Virus record (IMG/VR): IMGVR_UViG_3300030106_007014
Span: 6,991 to 31,670 of that record
Reading direction: 5' to 3' (one strand)
DNA length: 24,680 bases
DNA from: a virus
Under the pieces are notes generated by a model that did no database searches, was not told where the DNA came from, and saw only the letters and a program-made list of their open reading frames with translations. The position numbers were made by a program, and so were the translations under genes. Numbering within the stretch: the stretch's first letter is position 1; the number at the start of each line of letters is the position of its first letter. Below are positions 1 to 8,977 of this stretch, piece by piece.

Positions 1-3000
1 CTACACCGTACTCTTGCGCTAACGTTTGCCCTTTGTCTAGTGGTAAAACATTAGGATTCATACCTTTATATTTTACACCATCTATGTAGTGTACTTGCTT
101 GTTAACATTAGGATTTATATACCTTACCCAACTAGGTATTATACCAGCTAGTACTTCAAGTCTTATACTTTTTTCAAATCCAAAGTCTTTATCAGGTAAA
201 GTTTCAGTGTAGTCAAAATCTTTACCTTTTAGTAGTTTGTCATAAATATTTGGTAAAGATATTTGAGTATAAGACTTCATGGCTTTTCTCATCACACGCG
301 GTGATAATAAATTTTGTTTAGCCATTACCCAAAGATATTGAGCAAAGTCAGTGGCTGGGTACATATGTTCTTCTGTATTTGGTAACCCTAAAGTATTACC
401 ACCTACAAGTCTAGAAGCAACTCTCATCCAATTAGCTTGAGTTGTAGATGTAACTTCTAACAAAGCAGCCCAATGCTTTCTGTTACCAGGATTATCTTGA
501 ATATCTTTTTGTATAGCCATCCAAATATCAATAAAACCTTTGTCAGATCTATCAAATAAATCTTTATTTTTGTTTATTTGATCTTGAACTTGCTTTGCTG
601 TTTTTTTACCGTATGTCGTTGTTCTTTTTATAGCAGCTTTTACGTTATCACTTTCTGGTGCAAAAGTACCACCGTTTTTCTCATACTCTTTAATAAAGTC
701 TTTTAACTGACCAACATTAGCAAATAACATTTTACGAGCAGCTATTCTTTCACCTTCGTTTATTTTATATTCTTTTACCTTCTTACCGTTTATTATTACG
801 TTTTTATATACTGCTCCAGAACCTACTAATTGACCATTTTGAAGCCAAAATGATTTAGGAAGTATTTTAAATCCAACTTTACTTAACCATGCTTTTTGTT
901 TTTCTTTGCCTTCTATTGTATTTAAATCAATGTCGCCAGATTCTTTTGATTTTGTTATACCTTTAGAAAACATAATTTTAGACATACCGTCACGTATTTT
1001 TAATGCTTTTGGGTTTTGTTTTCTTATTTCTTGATTAGTAATTACTTTGCCAAATAAATCTGCAAGTGCTATAATTCTAGCCGATGTATTTCTATTACGT
1101 GTAGGTTTACCTTCAATAATATCTATTAATGCTAAAAACTCAGAGTCTTTAATATTGGTACGTTTAACTTGACCTTTTAAACCAGCTTTAGTTTTAGCCC
1201 TAGTTTCTTTTTGTGTATACAAAGCTTGTAGTATAGTTCTAGGTACTCCAGTAGCTTGACCTTCAGCATCAAAACCTTGTGGTAATGCATCTATTACTAA
1301 TTGTTTGTTTTTATTAAACCATCTTTGAGCACTAGCAACTTCATCTTTTGTTAAATTAGCTTTACTTTTAATTTTAGCTGGTGATATACCTAATAATTCC
1401 CCTACAGTATTCATAACAGCATTAGGTACACTTTTAAAGTTTATTAAATTTTCTAAATCAAATGGTATTTTTGATACTTCTTTTGTAACTTTATCAGTAA
1501 TTTTTAATTTATCAGCGATAACTTGTCCTTTAGTTTTTCTTTCAGGTGTAACAACAGCATCTTCTGCAGTTTCTTGAGCAGCAACACCTCTAGCCTCTGT
1601 TACATCTGCTTCAAACTCTGTTTTAAGTATTCTGTTACCAGCTTCAATAGAACGTGCTGGTAAGAATTTATTTATATAAGCAGCTAAAGGTACACCGGAC
1701 TCAGGCTTGTACTCTCTAATAAGATCTAATATACCTCTTTTACCAGTTTCTATCTCATCAATAAGTAGTTGTTCATCGTAACCAGGCACATCTCTAAATC
1801 TTCTAGCTATACGAGTAGTAATAGGTTTAAACTGCTCTAATATGTCAAACAAACCTGCCTCACCTTGCTGTTCGTATATTTTTTGTACTGCATCAGAAGC
1901 TTCTTTTGAAGCTTTTATATCAACTATATCTTCTTCTCTAGTAACACCACCTCTTAATATTCTACCTTCGTAAGCAGCTTTATTAAAGCTAGATATATAA
2001 CTAAAAACATTATCATTGTCACTAAAGTCTATAAAGTTGTTTAACTTTTTACCTAGCGGTGTCATACTTATTGTTTTGTTTAAAAAGTTTTTAATACCAA
2101 AAAGCATGTTAAAATCATTTCTTTTAACAGCACCAATAGTAGTTAAATCACCTACTAAGTTAAGCATTTCTTCGTAATTAACGCCGTTGTTATCTATATC
2201 ATCGTTATAAGCTTTTTTACGTTTTACATAAAAATCATATACTTCTTTTGTTATTTGTTTGTTTTTAAGTTTAATTTTCATCAAAGCGTCAAGACCTAAT
2301 ATACCTTTTTTAGCAGCTTCTATTACTTCTCCATTTTTAATTAAACCTTGATCTCTATTTTCTTTATGAAATAATTCATGAACACCAGCTACAGCAGCTA
2401 TTTTACCATCTAAACTTGTTCCAAGTAATATATTTACTTTTTGATTATCAGTAAAAATATAAACACTACCATTTTTACCATCATCAATAAAAACAGCATT
2501 ATCTGAAAAAGCTTTTTGTTTAAATTCTGCTAAATCTTCATCTGACAAGTTGTTATCTTTTTTAACTTTAGCAAAAAATTCATCGTTAATTTTATCAGCA
2601 GTAATCTCTGTATAACTTGTACCTTTTTTCTTAGCTAAAGCTTTTGCAGCGCTATTGCTAAACGAAGCTATAGCTTGTAGATAAATTAATTCAGATTCAG
2701 ATTTAGTATTTTTTCTATTAGGATCTTTAATTGCTTTACCAGCTTCTTGTTCGTGTTTTTTTGTTTCAATACCAACTATAGACTGAATTTTTTCATTAAA
2801 ATCGTCATATTGTTTTTGAGCATCTTCTAATATAGATTTATCAATGTTAGACATGTTTAAACCATATTCTCCGCTAGTAGCTGCTTTTAATATTTCTTTT
2901 TTAGCATTATGTCTTTTTCTATCAAGCTCAAACACTTCTTGTAATTGATCAACTGTTAGACTTTCAGCTTTTTGAGTAATTCTAGCTGCATCAAAAAACA

Positions 3001-5716
3001 TTTCTTTTATTTTTCTTGTTTTAAGCTTTAATAATTTTCTTTTTTTATCTTTAGTTAAGTTAGGACTTTTTAATTGTTCATTAAGTTTTGCTACACTACT
3101 AAGTTTTATTTTAAAACTTTGTTTATCTTTATACGTGGCAAACGTATTTCTAATACCATTAAAAGAATTTCTAGCAGTACCCATAATACTCATACCACTA
3201 GCACCAAGAGCTACATCTCCAAAAAATTGCATATCAATACCATCTGTAAGACTTACATCTCTATCTAGTAAAACTCTATTAGTACCGTTGTTTATTAATT
3301 GAACACTAAATTCCTCAGGAAATTCAGTAACAATTGATAATCCAAAAGCTTTAGAATTACCTGCTGCTTTTTGCAAAAAAGTAGCATTAGCACCAACTTT
3401 AGACCATTTAGCAAAGTTTCTAGCTACAAGACCTTGACCAAATAATCTTTCCATAAACATATCAGCAAAACCAGATATTATACCCGCTCCATTTTGAAGA
3501 TAAAAAGGTGTGTTTAAAATATCTTGTTGTCGTTCTAACTCTTCGTTTAATTTTTCAAGTTCATCTTCGTTAGTTGTTCCAATAATTTTATTTTGTAAGT
3601 CAGGTATTAAACTAATAGCATTTCTCATTTCCCTTTCCTGCTGTAATATAGAACCTCCAAAACCTTGAGCAAAATAATTAGCGTATGCAACAGGAGATAA
3701 AGGTGTAATCATTAAAATAGCATTAAAATATGTAGAAGCATTATCAGCCATACCCATACCTATAGATTGAACAAGATTTTCTTTACTATACAATATTTTA
3801 TTAGCAAAAGCTTGTTGTTTAGAATCTGATAAAGCAATAAGTCTATCGAAAGTTTCTTTCTCAGGTATACCTAATAAATTAGTAAAAAAACCAGGTCCAG
3901 CTTTTGAAGCGTCTCCAGTTTCAACTTCAGGTAACAACTCATCAATAATTCTAGGAAATCTAGCTGCAATAGTCTCGTAACCACCTAACATAGTTTCTTC
4001 TAGACTCGCCATTGCTCTTTCGTAATTATTATAGTTTTTACCTAGAGCTTGTAGGTAAGCTTCTTCATTAATAACATTTTGATCAAACTGAGCATTATAA
4101 ACTTCTGCTTCTAACTCAATATTTGCTATTCTATTGTTAAACAAATCTGCAATATCGTTACTTTTTGAAGTTTCTAAAAGTTTTTGATTAGCTTGAAACT
4201 CACCTATTAATTTATTTCTTTTTATTCTATCAGCATAGCTAATATTTTCTATTTCACCTAAAGTTTCTATTTGATCAAGTAACTTTTTTTGAGTATTTAT
4301 TATAACACTCATATTTTCTTTTATTATACTTGATTCGTTTTCTAATCTTGTTTCTTCGTTATTTATAGCTTTTAATGCAGTGTTTAACTTTGATGCTTTT
4401 ACTTCAGCAATTTTACTTACAATAAAACCAGGAGCTGTTTCGTAGTAAAATTCATTACCTGGTTTTACTACGCCTTGTGCTTTTGCAAATTGATATATTT
4501 TTATAAAGTCTTTTGCAGATTTCTCATTAAAATCTATTGTAGTATTTTTAAAAGCAGCTGCAATAGTAGGAGTTCCTAATTTTTTATAAATATCATCAAA
4601 AGCTCTTCTATAAACAGCTTCACCAACATCGTTACCAGCAACTTGTATTTGTCTTAAAAGTTGCAATTGCGAAAGTTCATCATCTCTACCAAACGCATCA
4701 AGTTGATCTATAGTTTTATTAACTTGTATTTGAGCTTGTTCAAATTTAGCATCTTTTAAAACTTTGTTTACTGATTCAAAAGAAATTTTTTCGTTTTTTA
4801 ATAATTCTTTTAAATTTATATCACCTGTAAAATCTCTTTCAAGTTCTTTGTCAAATTGTTTATATATTTCCCAAGCTTCTTCTCCACCTTGTTCTTTAAT
4901 ATATTCTTCAAGATCTTCATCATTTATTTTTTTAGGTTCAAAAAATGTATTAGTTTCTGGATTAAATAATCTATCACCTACTGGAGGTTTGTTTCTTTTT
5001 TGCCAAGCTGGAAATTCATCTAGTTTAAAATAATTTTTACCCCAAGCTCTTTTAACAATATCAGAGTCTTCATCTACACTAGCTATATTGTTTTTTATAA
5101 TATCTTCAAGAGTACCTACATCATACTCTTTTTCTGCAGTAATTGTTGCTTCATCTAATTTTACACCTTCAAAACCAACCAAGCTAAAACCTTTTCGTTT
5201 TAACTCGTCTATGACTAAATCTTTTTTATCAGTATCTTCTATATTCTCAATAAAACTTTTTGCTTCATCAGTATTACCTTCGTTGTATAATGAAATAAAC
5301 TTGTTTGTTTTTTGAAGTACATCAAATGTAGAAGTACTCGTTAAAGCTTTAGTAGCATCAACTAATTCAGATGTAGGCTCTTGTATATCTAAACTTTCTT
5401 TAAATTCTATATCTTGACCTACTTTGTATAAATTTACATTGTAAATACCTTTTGTAAAGCTAGTACCTTCATAGTTTTCTCTTTTATCTAACTTTTGTTT
5501 CAAGCCCAAAGAAAAATCTTCCGAAGTTGATACCCCACTTTCGGGTGCTGTAGTCTCCGACGTTACAAGCGCACCTTTCTCCGCAACGTCTTCTTTCTTT
5601 TCCACAAGACCTTTTTTTTTCATTGTTTCTAAATATGAATCAAAATCCATATCATATTCTTCTGCTTTACCTTGTAAGAACTCTAAGGTAACTTCTTCGC
5701 CGTCTAATTCGTACAT
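1..5716 (-). CDS. Giant virion/ejection-type protein with HExxH zincin motif (3' end outside window)
   Basis: Hand translation from the ATG at 5714-5716 stays open for 1905 complete codons and leaves the window at base 1, so the C-terminus is missing. The start lies 5 bases after the stop of the preceding gene. Visible parts: an acidic N-terminus; a Ser/Thr/Glu-rich linker at about residues 39-67; charged helical stretches at about 440-540; a hydrophobic segment at about 660-690; and HELFH at residues 1113-1117 (2366-2380), an exact HExxH zinc-metalloprotease signature. A Glu pair at 1182-1183 (NYEEML) could supply the third zinc ligand. Residues about 1300-1365 resemble sigma-70 region 2. 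I find no cysteine. Giant cargo or ejection proteins are known in T7-like (gp16) and crAss-like phages. By position and size this is probably one, with a peptidase-like domain. The family as a whole is not one I can name, and the enzymatic activity is inferred. Confidence 0.85.
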   Translation of the reverse strand, partial: MYELDGEEVTLEFLQGKAEEYDMDFDSYLETMKKKGLVEKKEDVAEKGALVTSETTAPESGVSTSEDFSLGLKQKLDKRENYEGTSFTKGIYNVNLYKVGQDIEFKESLDIQEPTSELVDATKALTSTSTFDVLQKTNKFISLYNEGNTDEAKSFIENIEDTDKKDLVIDELKRKGFSLVGFEGVKLDEATITAEKEYDVGTLEDIIKNNIASVDEDSDIVKRAWGKNYFKLDEFPAWQKRNKPPVGDRLFNPETNTFFEPKKINDEDLEEYIKEQGGEEAWEIYKQFDKELERDFTGDINLKELLKNEKISFESVNKVLKDAKFEQAQIQVNKTIDQLDAFGRDDELSQLQLLRQIQVAGNDVGEAVYRRAFDDIYKKLGTPTIAAAFKNTTIDFNEKSAKDFIKIYQFAKAQGVVKPGNEFYYETAPGFIVSKIAEVKASKLNTALKAINNEETRLENESSIIKENMSVIINTQKKLLDQIETLGEIENISYADRIKRNKLIGEFQANQKLLETSKSNDIADLFNNRIANIELEAEVYNAQFDQNVINEEAYLQALGKNYNNYERAMASLEETMLGGYETIAARFPRIIDELLPEVETGDASKAGPGFFTNLLGIPEKETFDRLIALSDSKQQAFANKILYSKENLVQSIGMGMADNASTYFNAILMITPLSPVAYANYFAQGFGGSILQQEREMRNAISLIPDLQNKIIGTTNEDELEKLNEELERQQDILNTPFYLQNGAGIISGFADMFMERLFGQGLVARNFAKWSKVGANATFLQKAAGNSKAFGLSIVTEFPEEFSVQLINNGTNRVLLDRDVSLTDGIDMQFFGDVALGASGMSIMGTARNSFNGIRNTFATYKDKQSFKIKLSSVAKLNEQLKSPNLTKDKKRKLLKLKTRKIKEMFFDAARITQKAESLTVDQLQEVFELDRKRHNAKKEILKAATSGEYGLNMSNIDKSILEDAQKQYDDFNEKIQSIVGIETKKHEQEAGKAIKDPNRKNTKSESELIYLQAIASFSNSAAKALAKKKGTSYTEITADKINDEFFAKVKKDNNLSDEDLAEFKQKAFSDNAVFIDDGKNGSVYIFTDNQKVNILLGTSLDGKIAAVAGVHELFHKENRDQGLIKNGEVIEAAKKGILGLDALMKIKLKNKQITKEVYDFYVKRKKAYNDDIDNNGVNYEEMLNLVGDLTTIGAVKRNDFNMLFGIKNFLNKTISMTPLGKKLNNFIDFSDNDNVFSYISSFNKAAYEGRILRGGVTREEDIVDIKASKEASDAVQKIYEQQGEAGLFDILEQFKPITTRIARRFRDVPGYDEQLLIDEIETGKRGILDLIREYKPESGVPLAAYINKFLPARSIEAGNRILKTEFEADVTEARGVAAQETAEDAVVTPERKTKGQVIADKLKITDKVTKEVSKIPFDLENLINFKSVPNAVMNTVGELLGISPAKIKSKANLTKDEVASAQRWFNKNKQLVIDALPQGFDAEGQATGVPRTILQALYTQKETRAKTKAGLKGQVKRTNIKDSEFLALIDIIEGKPTRNRNTSARIIALADLFGKVITNQEIRKQNPKALKIRDGMSKIMFSKGITKSKESGDIDLNTIEGKEKQKAWLSKVGFKILPKSFWLQNGQLVGSGAVYKNVIINGKKVKEYKINEGERIAARKMLFANVGQLKDFIKEYEKNGGTFAPESDNVKAAIKRTTTYGKKTAKQVQDQINKNKDLFDRSDKGFIDIWMAIQKDIQDNPGNRKHWAALLEVTSTTQANWMRVASRLVGGNTLGLPNTEEHMYPATDFAQYLWVMAKQNLLSPRVMRKAMKSYTQISLPNIYDKLLKGKDFDYTETLPDKDFGFEKSIRLEVLAGIIPSWVRYINPNVNKQVHYIDGVKYKGMNPNVLPLDKGQTLAQEYGV

Positions 5717-5721
5717 ATTAT

Positions 5722-6789
5722 TTAATTATTTGGATTAAATGGATCATCTGTATTAACATTACGCATATCAGTAAAAACACCCATACTAACTGTAGTGTTA
5801 AAATTTATCCAATCTTCTTTAATATTACCACCTGCTTTTTTTAACAAGTTTTTTAAAACATCGTCTATTTTTCTAGTCGACTCTGAACTCTTTAATAAAT
5901 CTTTAAAACTTTCAAAATCTTGTTTATCAGCTTCGTTTAGTTTTTTACCTAGTGTAGTTTCTGAAAATTTATTAAAATCTTCAAGCATATCAGCTTTTAT
6001 TTTACCTACCCAAGTATCTATATAATCACCAGCCCATATTCTTCGCGGATCGTATAAACTACTATATAAAGTTTGTAATTGATTTTTTGCTATATCTGGA
6101 CTAACTTGTTTATTGTTTGCTAAAGATTTAACTCTATTAAAAACTCTATTTTCAGATGTTGTTTGCCAGTTTTTATCAGATTCAAGTAAAACTGGCATAG
6201 GATTAATGCTGTAAATATCATTTATCTCCATACCACTTAAGTATTGTCCATCTTCATTATTTCCTATAACTTGCGTTCCCCAAGTAGATGAACCAGTATT
6301 CATATCTACTTTTCTATCAAGTCTATATTCGCCTCTAAAAATTTGATCGTACATAAGCTTATCTTCAGTTGTTACCATAGGATGCATGTTGTTATAATTA
6401 TCTACAACATTCTTTCTAACAACATTATAACGCTCTGTTTCGTCCTTATATGTTGTTAACGCTTTTTCTATTCTGTTTTGTTGACCAGTATGATAAGCTC
6501 TTTCTTCATCACTTAAATTTCTTTTTGCCAATTGCTTAGCGTGTGAGTCCCATTCTGCTTTCCACTCTAAAACATATTTAAGTTCTGATGCGTTATAACC
6601 TCTAAAAGGATCTAAACTTGGTGAATTTTTTTTATACGCTTCTACTCTTTTACTAGACTCTTTAGCCCATTGTTGAATACCACCAGGTATCATTTTCATA
6701 TACTGTGTAGCTAATTTAACTCTAGCGTTACCAGAAGTATTATACATCGCGTTATAAGCGCGTCTTATTGATTGTAAATTTATTGCCAT
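5722..6789 (-). CDS. Helical virion protein, possible ejection/cargo protein
   Basis: A 355-residue protein I cannot assign to a named family. It starts with MAINLQSIRRAYNAMYN and is mostly charged and helical, with Lys/Glu/Asn-rich stretches at about residues 60-135 and 265-325. It has no signal peptide, no membrane segment, no cysteine and no recognisable catalytic motif. It ends in an Asn/Pro/Asp-rich tail. It sits 10 bases after the glycine-zipper protein gene and 5 bases before the giant protein gene, so the three are surely co-transcribed and probably act together. T7 gp15 occupies the matching position between gp14 and gp16, although gp15 is about twice as long (747 residues). An internal virion protein is the best guess, from context only. 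Confidence 0.8.
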   Translation of the reverse strand: MAINLQSIRRAYNAMYNTSGNARVKLATQYMKMIPGGIQQWAKESSKRVEAYKKNSPSLDPFRGYNASELKYVLEWKAEWDSHAKQLAKRNLSDEERAYHTGQQNRIEKALTTYKDETERYNVVRKNVVDNYNNMHPMVTTEDKLMYDQIFRGEYRLDRKVDMNTGSSTWGTQVIGNNEDGQYLSGMEINDIYSINPMPVLLESDKNWQTTSENRVFNRVKSLANNKQVSPDIAKNQLQTLYSSLYDPRRIWAGDYIDTWVGKIKADMLEDFNKFSETTLGKKLNEADKQDFESFKDLLKSSESTRKIDDVLKNLLKKAGGNIKEDWINFNTTVSMGVFTDMRNVNTDDPFNPNN

Positions 6790-6799
6790 TTTATTATTA

Positions 6800-7534
6800 T
6801 TAACTAAAAATAGTACCTAACGTTCCACCTAGTCCACCACCAATTTGTGCGCCAGCTGGACCACCAATTATAGCTCCAGCAACAGTACCAAAAAGACTAC
6901 CAACTGCTCCACCCATTTGTGCTTGATCAGCTTCATATTGTTGTAGTCCTAGTTGTGCAGAACCATATTGTTCAGCAGCTATGTTAAGCAAACTCTCTTG
7001 TTGACCATACTCTAATCCTTGAAGTGTCATTTCTCCTTGAGCTTTAGCCATGTTTACTTGCATTTGACCTTGAGCTATACTTTGTTGTATTCTTGAAGCT
7101 TCTTGCGCTCTCATTCTAGAGTTTTGAGCTTCTTGAGCACCAATAGAAGCAGCTGATCTTTGTGTGTTTATAGCTTGTTGATTTGCCATAGCTTGAGCTA
7201 ACGATGCAACTCCAGAACTACCAGCAGCACCTCTTAAAGCGTTTAAAGCTTGAGCTTGATTAGCTGTTTGTTGTTGAGCTTCAAATTGAGCTTGTTGGCT
7301 ATTAACACCTAACAAACCCATCATGTTTACTTGATTAGCATAAGGATTACCCATACCCGCAAAAGCGTTTTGAAACTGAAAGTCTTCAATTGCTTGAACT
7401 TGACTTTCAAAGTTTTGTTTTTGAGTATCAACTTCACCTTGTAATTTATCTGCTTCATCATCATCACCGCCAAAAAGCCCAAAAAACTTAAATGGTGAAA
7501 GCTCTATTTTTTTAGTTATTTTACCGTACGCCAT
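6800..7534 (-). CDS. Gln/Ala-rich glycine-zipper protein, likely internal virion (ejection) protein
   Basis: A 244-residue protein in three parts. The first is a short N-terminus with an Asp-rich patch (GLFGGDDDEADK). The second, at about residues 30-205, is a long, very Gln/Ala/Met-rich helical region of low complexity. The third is a C-terminal Gly/Ala-rich hydrophobic segment (AGAIIGGPAGAQIGGGLGG) with GxxxG spacing typical of glycine zippers that pack in membranes. This layout recalls small podovirus ejection proteins such as T7 gp14, which enter the host envelope at infection. The sequence gives layout, not clear homology. The gene is the first of the putative cargo trio. The start ATG follows an A/T leader with no Shine-Dalgarno. 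A 47-base spacer (7535-7581) separates it from the gene before; I see no terminator or promoter there. Confidence 0.8.
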   Translation of the reverse strand: MAYGKITKKIELSPFKFFGLFGGDDDEADKLQGEVDTQKQNFESQVQAIEDFQFQNAFAGMGNPYANQVNMMGLLGVNSQQAQFEAQQQTANQAQALNALRGAAGSSGVASLAQAMANQQAINTQRSAASIGAQEAQNSRMRAQEASRIQQSIAQGQMQVNMAKAQGEMTLQGLEYGQQESLLNIAAEQYGSAQLGLQQYEADQAQMGGAVGSLFGTVAGAIIGGPAGAQIGGGLGGTLGTIFS

Positions 7535-7581
7535 ATTTATTTAATTGTTATTGTATAATTACACTTTTAATATCTAATTTA

Positions 7582-8115
7582 TCAAGCACTATTTACTATT
7601 ATATTAGAGCCAACTTCAAATAATTCTTTTTTTATAGTAGAATCTGTTTCAAGCTTAGCTGTCATAAAATATCCTTTTACACCAGATTTTTCTACAAAAT
7701 CATTTTTAATAACACTTAAACCAATAGAAAAACCAGCAGCTTGAAGAGTACTAGATATATTAATATCACCATCAACAATGTTAGGTTGATTAATGTCAAC
7801 TGTTATAGCTCTGTGATTACGGTTTATATTTGTTATAGGTCCTAAAAGCTTTATTGCATTAAGATCTTTATTTTCACTAAAAGAAGTTACGTTTGTATTA
7901 GTGTCTGTAAAATTAATAACTTCAGCTGGATCGTAAATATCACTAACATCAGAAGAATCTGAATTAAAATTTTGAATCTCAGTACCTTGATAACCTTTTC
8001 CAATAAAATCAGTATTATTAGTTGTTATAGGTGTAATAAGATAAGAAACTAAATAATCTCCAATTTGAACTCTTGGATCTATATCGCTGTTTAATATTAT
8101 AGTATATGTTGGCAT
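7582..8115 (-). CDS. Small beta-rich virion protein with C-terminal ELF/GS motif
   Basis: A 177-residue protein, rich in Asn/Thr/Ile/Val and probably mostly beta structure. Its C-terminus, VKGYFMTAKLETDS followed by KKELFEVGSNI, resembles a short end motif I recall from small structural proteins of marine T4-like cyanophages (a KGYY-type start, then a Lys-Glu-Leu-Phe-x-Val-Gly-Ser end). This is a memory-based resemblance, not a search result. An Asp/Ser/Asn-rich loop lies at about residues 48-80. The gene begins 3 bases after the previous stop and is one of two small genes just after the muzzle gene, which suggests a tail or capsid accessory protein. The stop is TGA at 7582-7584. The exact role is unknown. 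Confidence 0.75.
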   Translation of the reverse strand: MPTYTIILNSDIDPRVQIGDYLVSYLITPITTNNTDFIGKGYQGTEIQNFNSDSSDVSDIYDPAEVINFTDTNTNVTSFSENKDLNAIKLLGPITNINRNHRAITVDINQPNIVDGDINISSTLQAAGFSIGLSVIKNDFVEKSGVKGYFMTAKLETDSTIKKELFEVGSNIIVNSA

Positions 8116-8118
8116 ATT

Positions 8119-8976
8119 TTAAAGAATTGGTCCTGAAGTTATATTTCCTACAGACGTTAAATTAACACTCACATTAGATGCGGCACCTATAAAACCAGGA
8201 AGATGAATTAATCTATTTTCTTGTGTAAATTTTTGAAAACTAAAAAAATCTACACTACTTTGTATGTTAGCATAAGCTGCTAGTTCAAACTCTATAATAT
8301 TAGATCCATCAAAAACAATATTTTCTCTTTGAACTCTATATTGCTCTGTATCTTTAGTTTGTATTTCAAAACCAACAAAGCCTTTATAAAAGCATTGACC
8401 AGCAATGGATGTTTGTCCATTTGCTGTAACTTGACCACCGTTAGTATAAATAGCTGTAAACTTTACTCTAAACAGTTCTGAAAATTTACCAGGTTCAACA
8501 TTAACTGTTATAGCTTTACCTGTGTAAAGAGTTCCAGGATCATAGCTTGGATCTTCAGACCCATCTGTAGTTATAGAAATATTGTCAAGAGTCTTATTTC
8601 TTACAGAAACTATACCACTCCATGTAACACCACTTTTTACAGCGTTACCTATTATTTCAGCTGATAAAAAATAAGTTCCAGCACCTATTAAGTTTGAAAT
8701 ACCGGCAGGAAGTCCAGTTGGACCTATAGTATAAGAAGGTATATCATAAGTTATTTCTACTTTATTATCAAAAGCGTAAGGTGTTGTAGTGTCTGTAAAA
8801 GTAATAGTATTAATACCTCTACCTGTTAAATCTCCATGCGTAAAATCTACTGCAGCAATAACGTAACCTTTTTTTGGAGTCATAACTCTAGTATAACTAG
8901 TAGGTAGAGATGGATTATTAGCGTCATATTCGACATCTATTAAAGGAGTTGTTATTGTATAATTTTGATATGCCAT
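8119..8976 (-). CDS. Beta-rich virion protein of unknown role
   Basis: A 285-residue protein dominated by alternating hydrophobic and Thr/Ser/Asn residues, as in stacked beta sandwiches of virion decoration or fibre proteins. I recognise no family. It has no signal peptide, clear coiled coil or catalytic motif. A single Cys lies in GQCFYKGFVGFEIQ, in the second half. The ATG at 8974-8976 begins one base after the TAA of the muzzle gene (8978-8980), so translation is probably coupled. Placement between the muzzle gene and a second small beta protein suggests a tail-tip, fibre-anchor or head-decoration role, but nothing in the sequence chooses among these. Confidence 0.75.
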   Translation of the reverse strand: MAYQNYTITTPLIDVEYDANNPSLPTSYTRVMTPKKGYVIAAVDFTHGDLTGRGINTITFTDTTTPYAFDNKVEITYDIPSYTIGPTGLPAGISNLIGAGTYFLSAEIIGNAVKSGVTWSGIVSVRNKTLDNISITTDGSEDPSYDPGTLYTGKAITVNVEPGKFSELFRVKFTAIYTNGGQVTANGQTSIAGQCFYKGFVGFEIQTKDTEQYRVQRENIVFDGSNIIEFELAAYANIQSSVDFFSFQKFTQENRLIHLPGFIGAASNVSVNLTSVGNITSGPIL

Positions 8977-8977
8977 T

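Noticed and set aside
3074-5315. Several short plus-strand open frames (for example 3074-3268, 4764-5033, 5088-5315).
   Set aside because: They lie opposite the giant minus-strand gene, are Ser/Phe/Lys-rich as expected from antisense of AT-rich coding DNA, and show no family resemblance.
6386-6410. Inverted repeat with 7-base arms (6386-6392 and 6404-6410), 11-base loop.
   Set aside because: Short, AT-rich arms inside the coding region of the 355-residue protein; expected by chance at this base composition.
7535-7581. 47-base intergenic gap as a possible promoter or terminator.
   Set aside because: Uniformly A/T-rich with no stable stem and no pair of promoter boxes I could defend.
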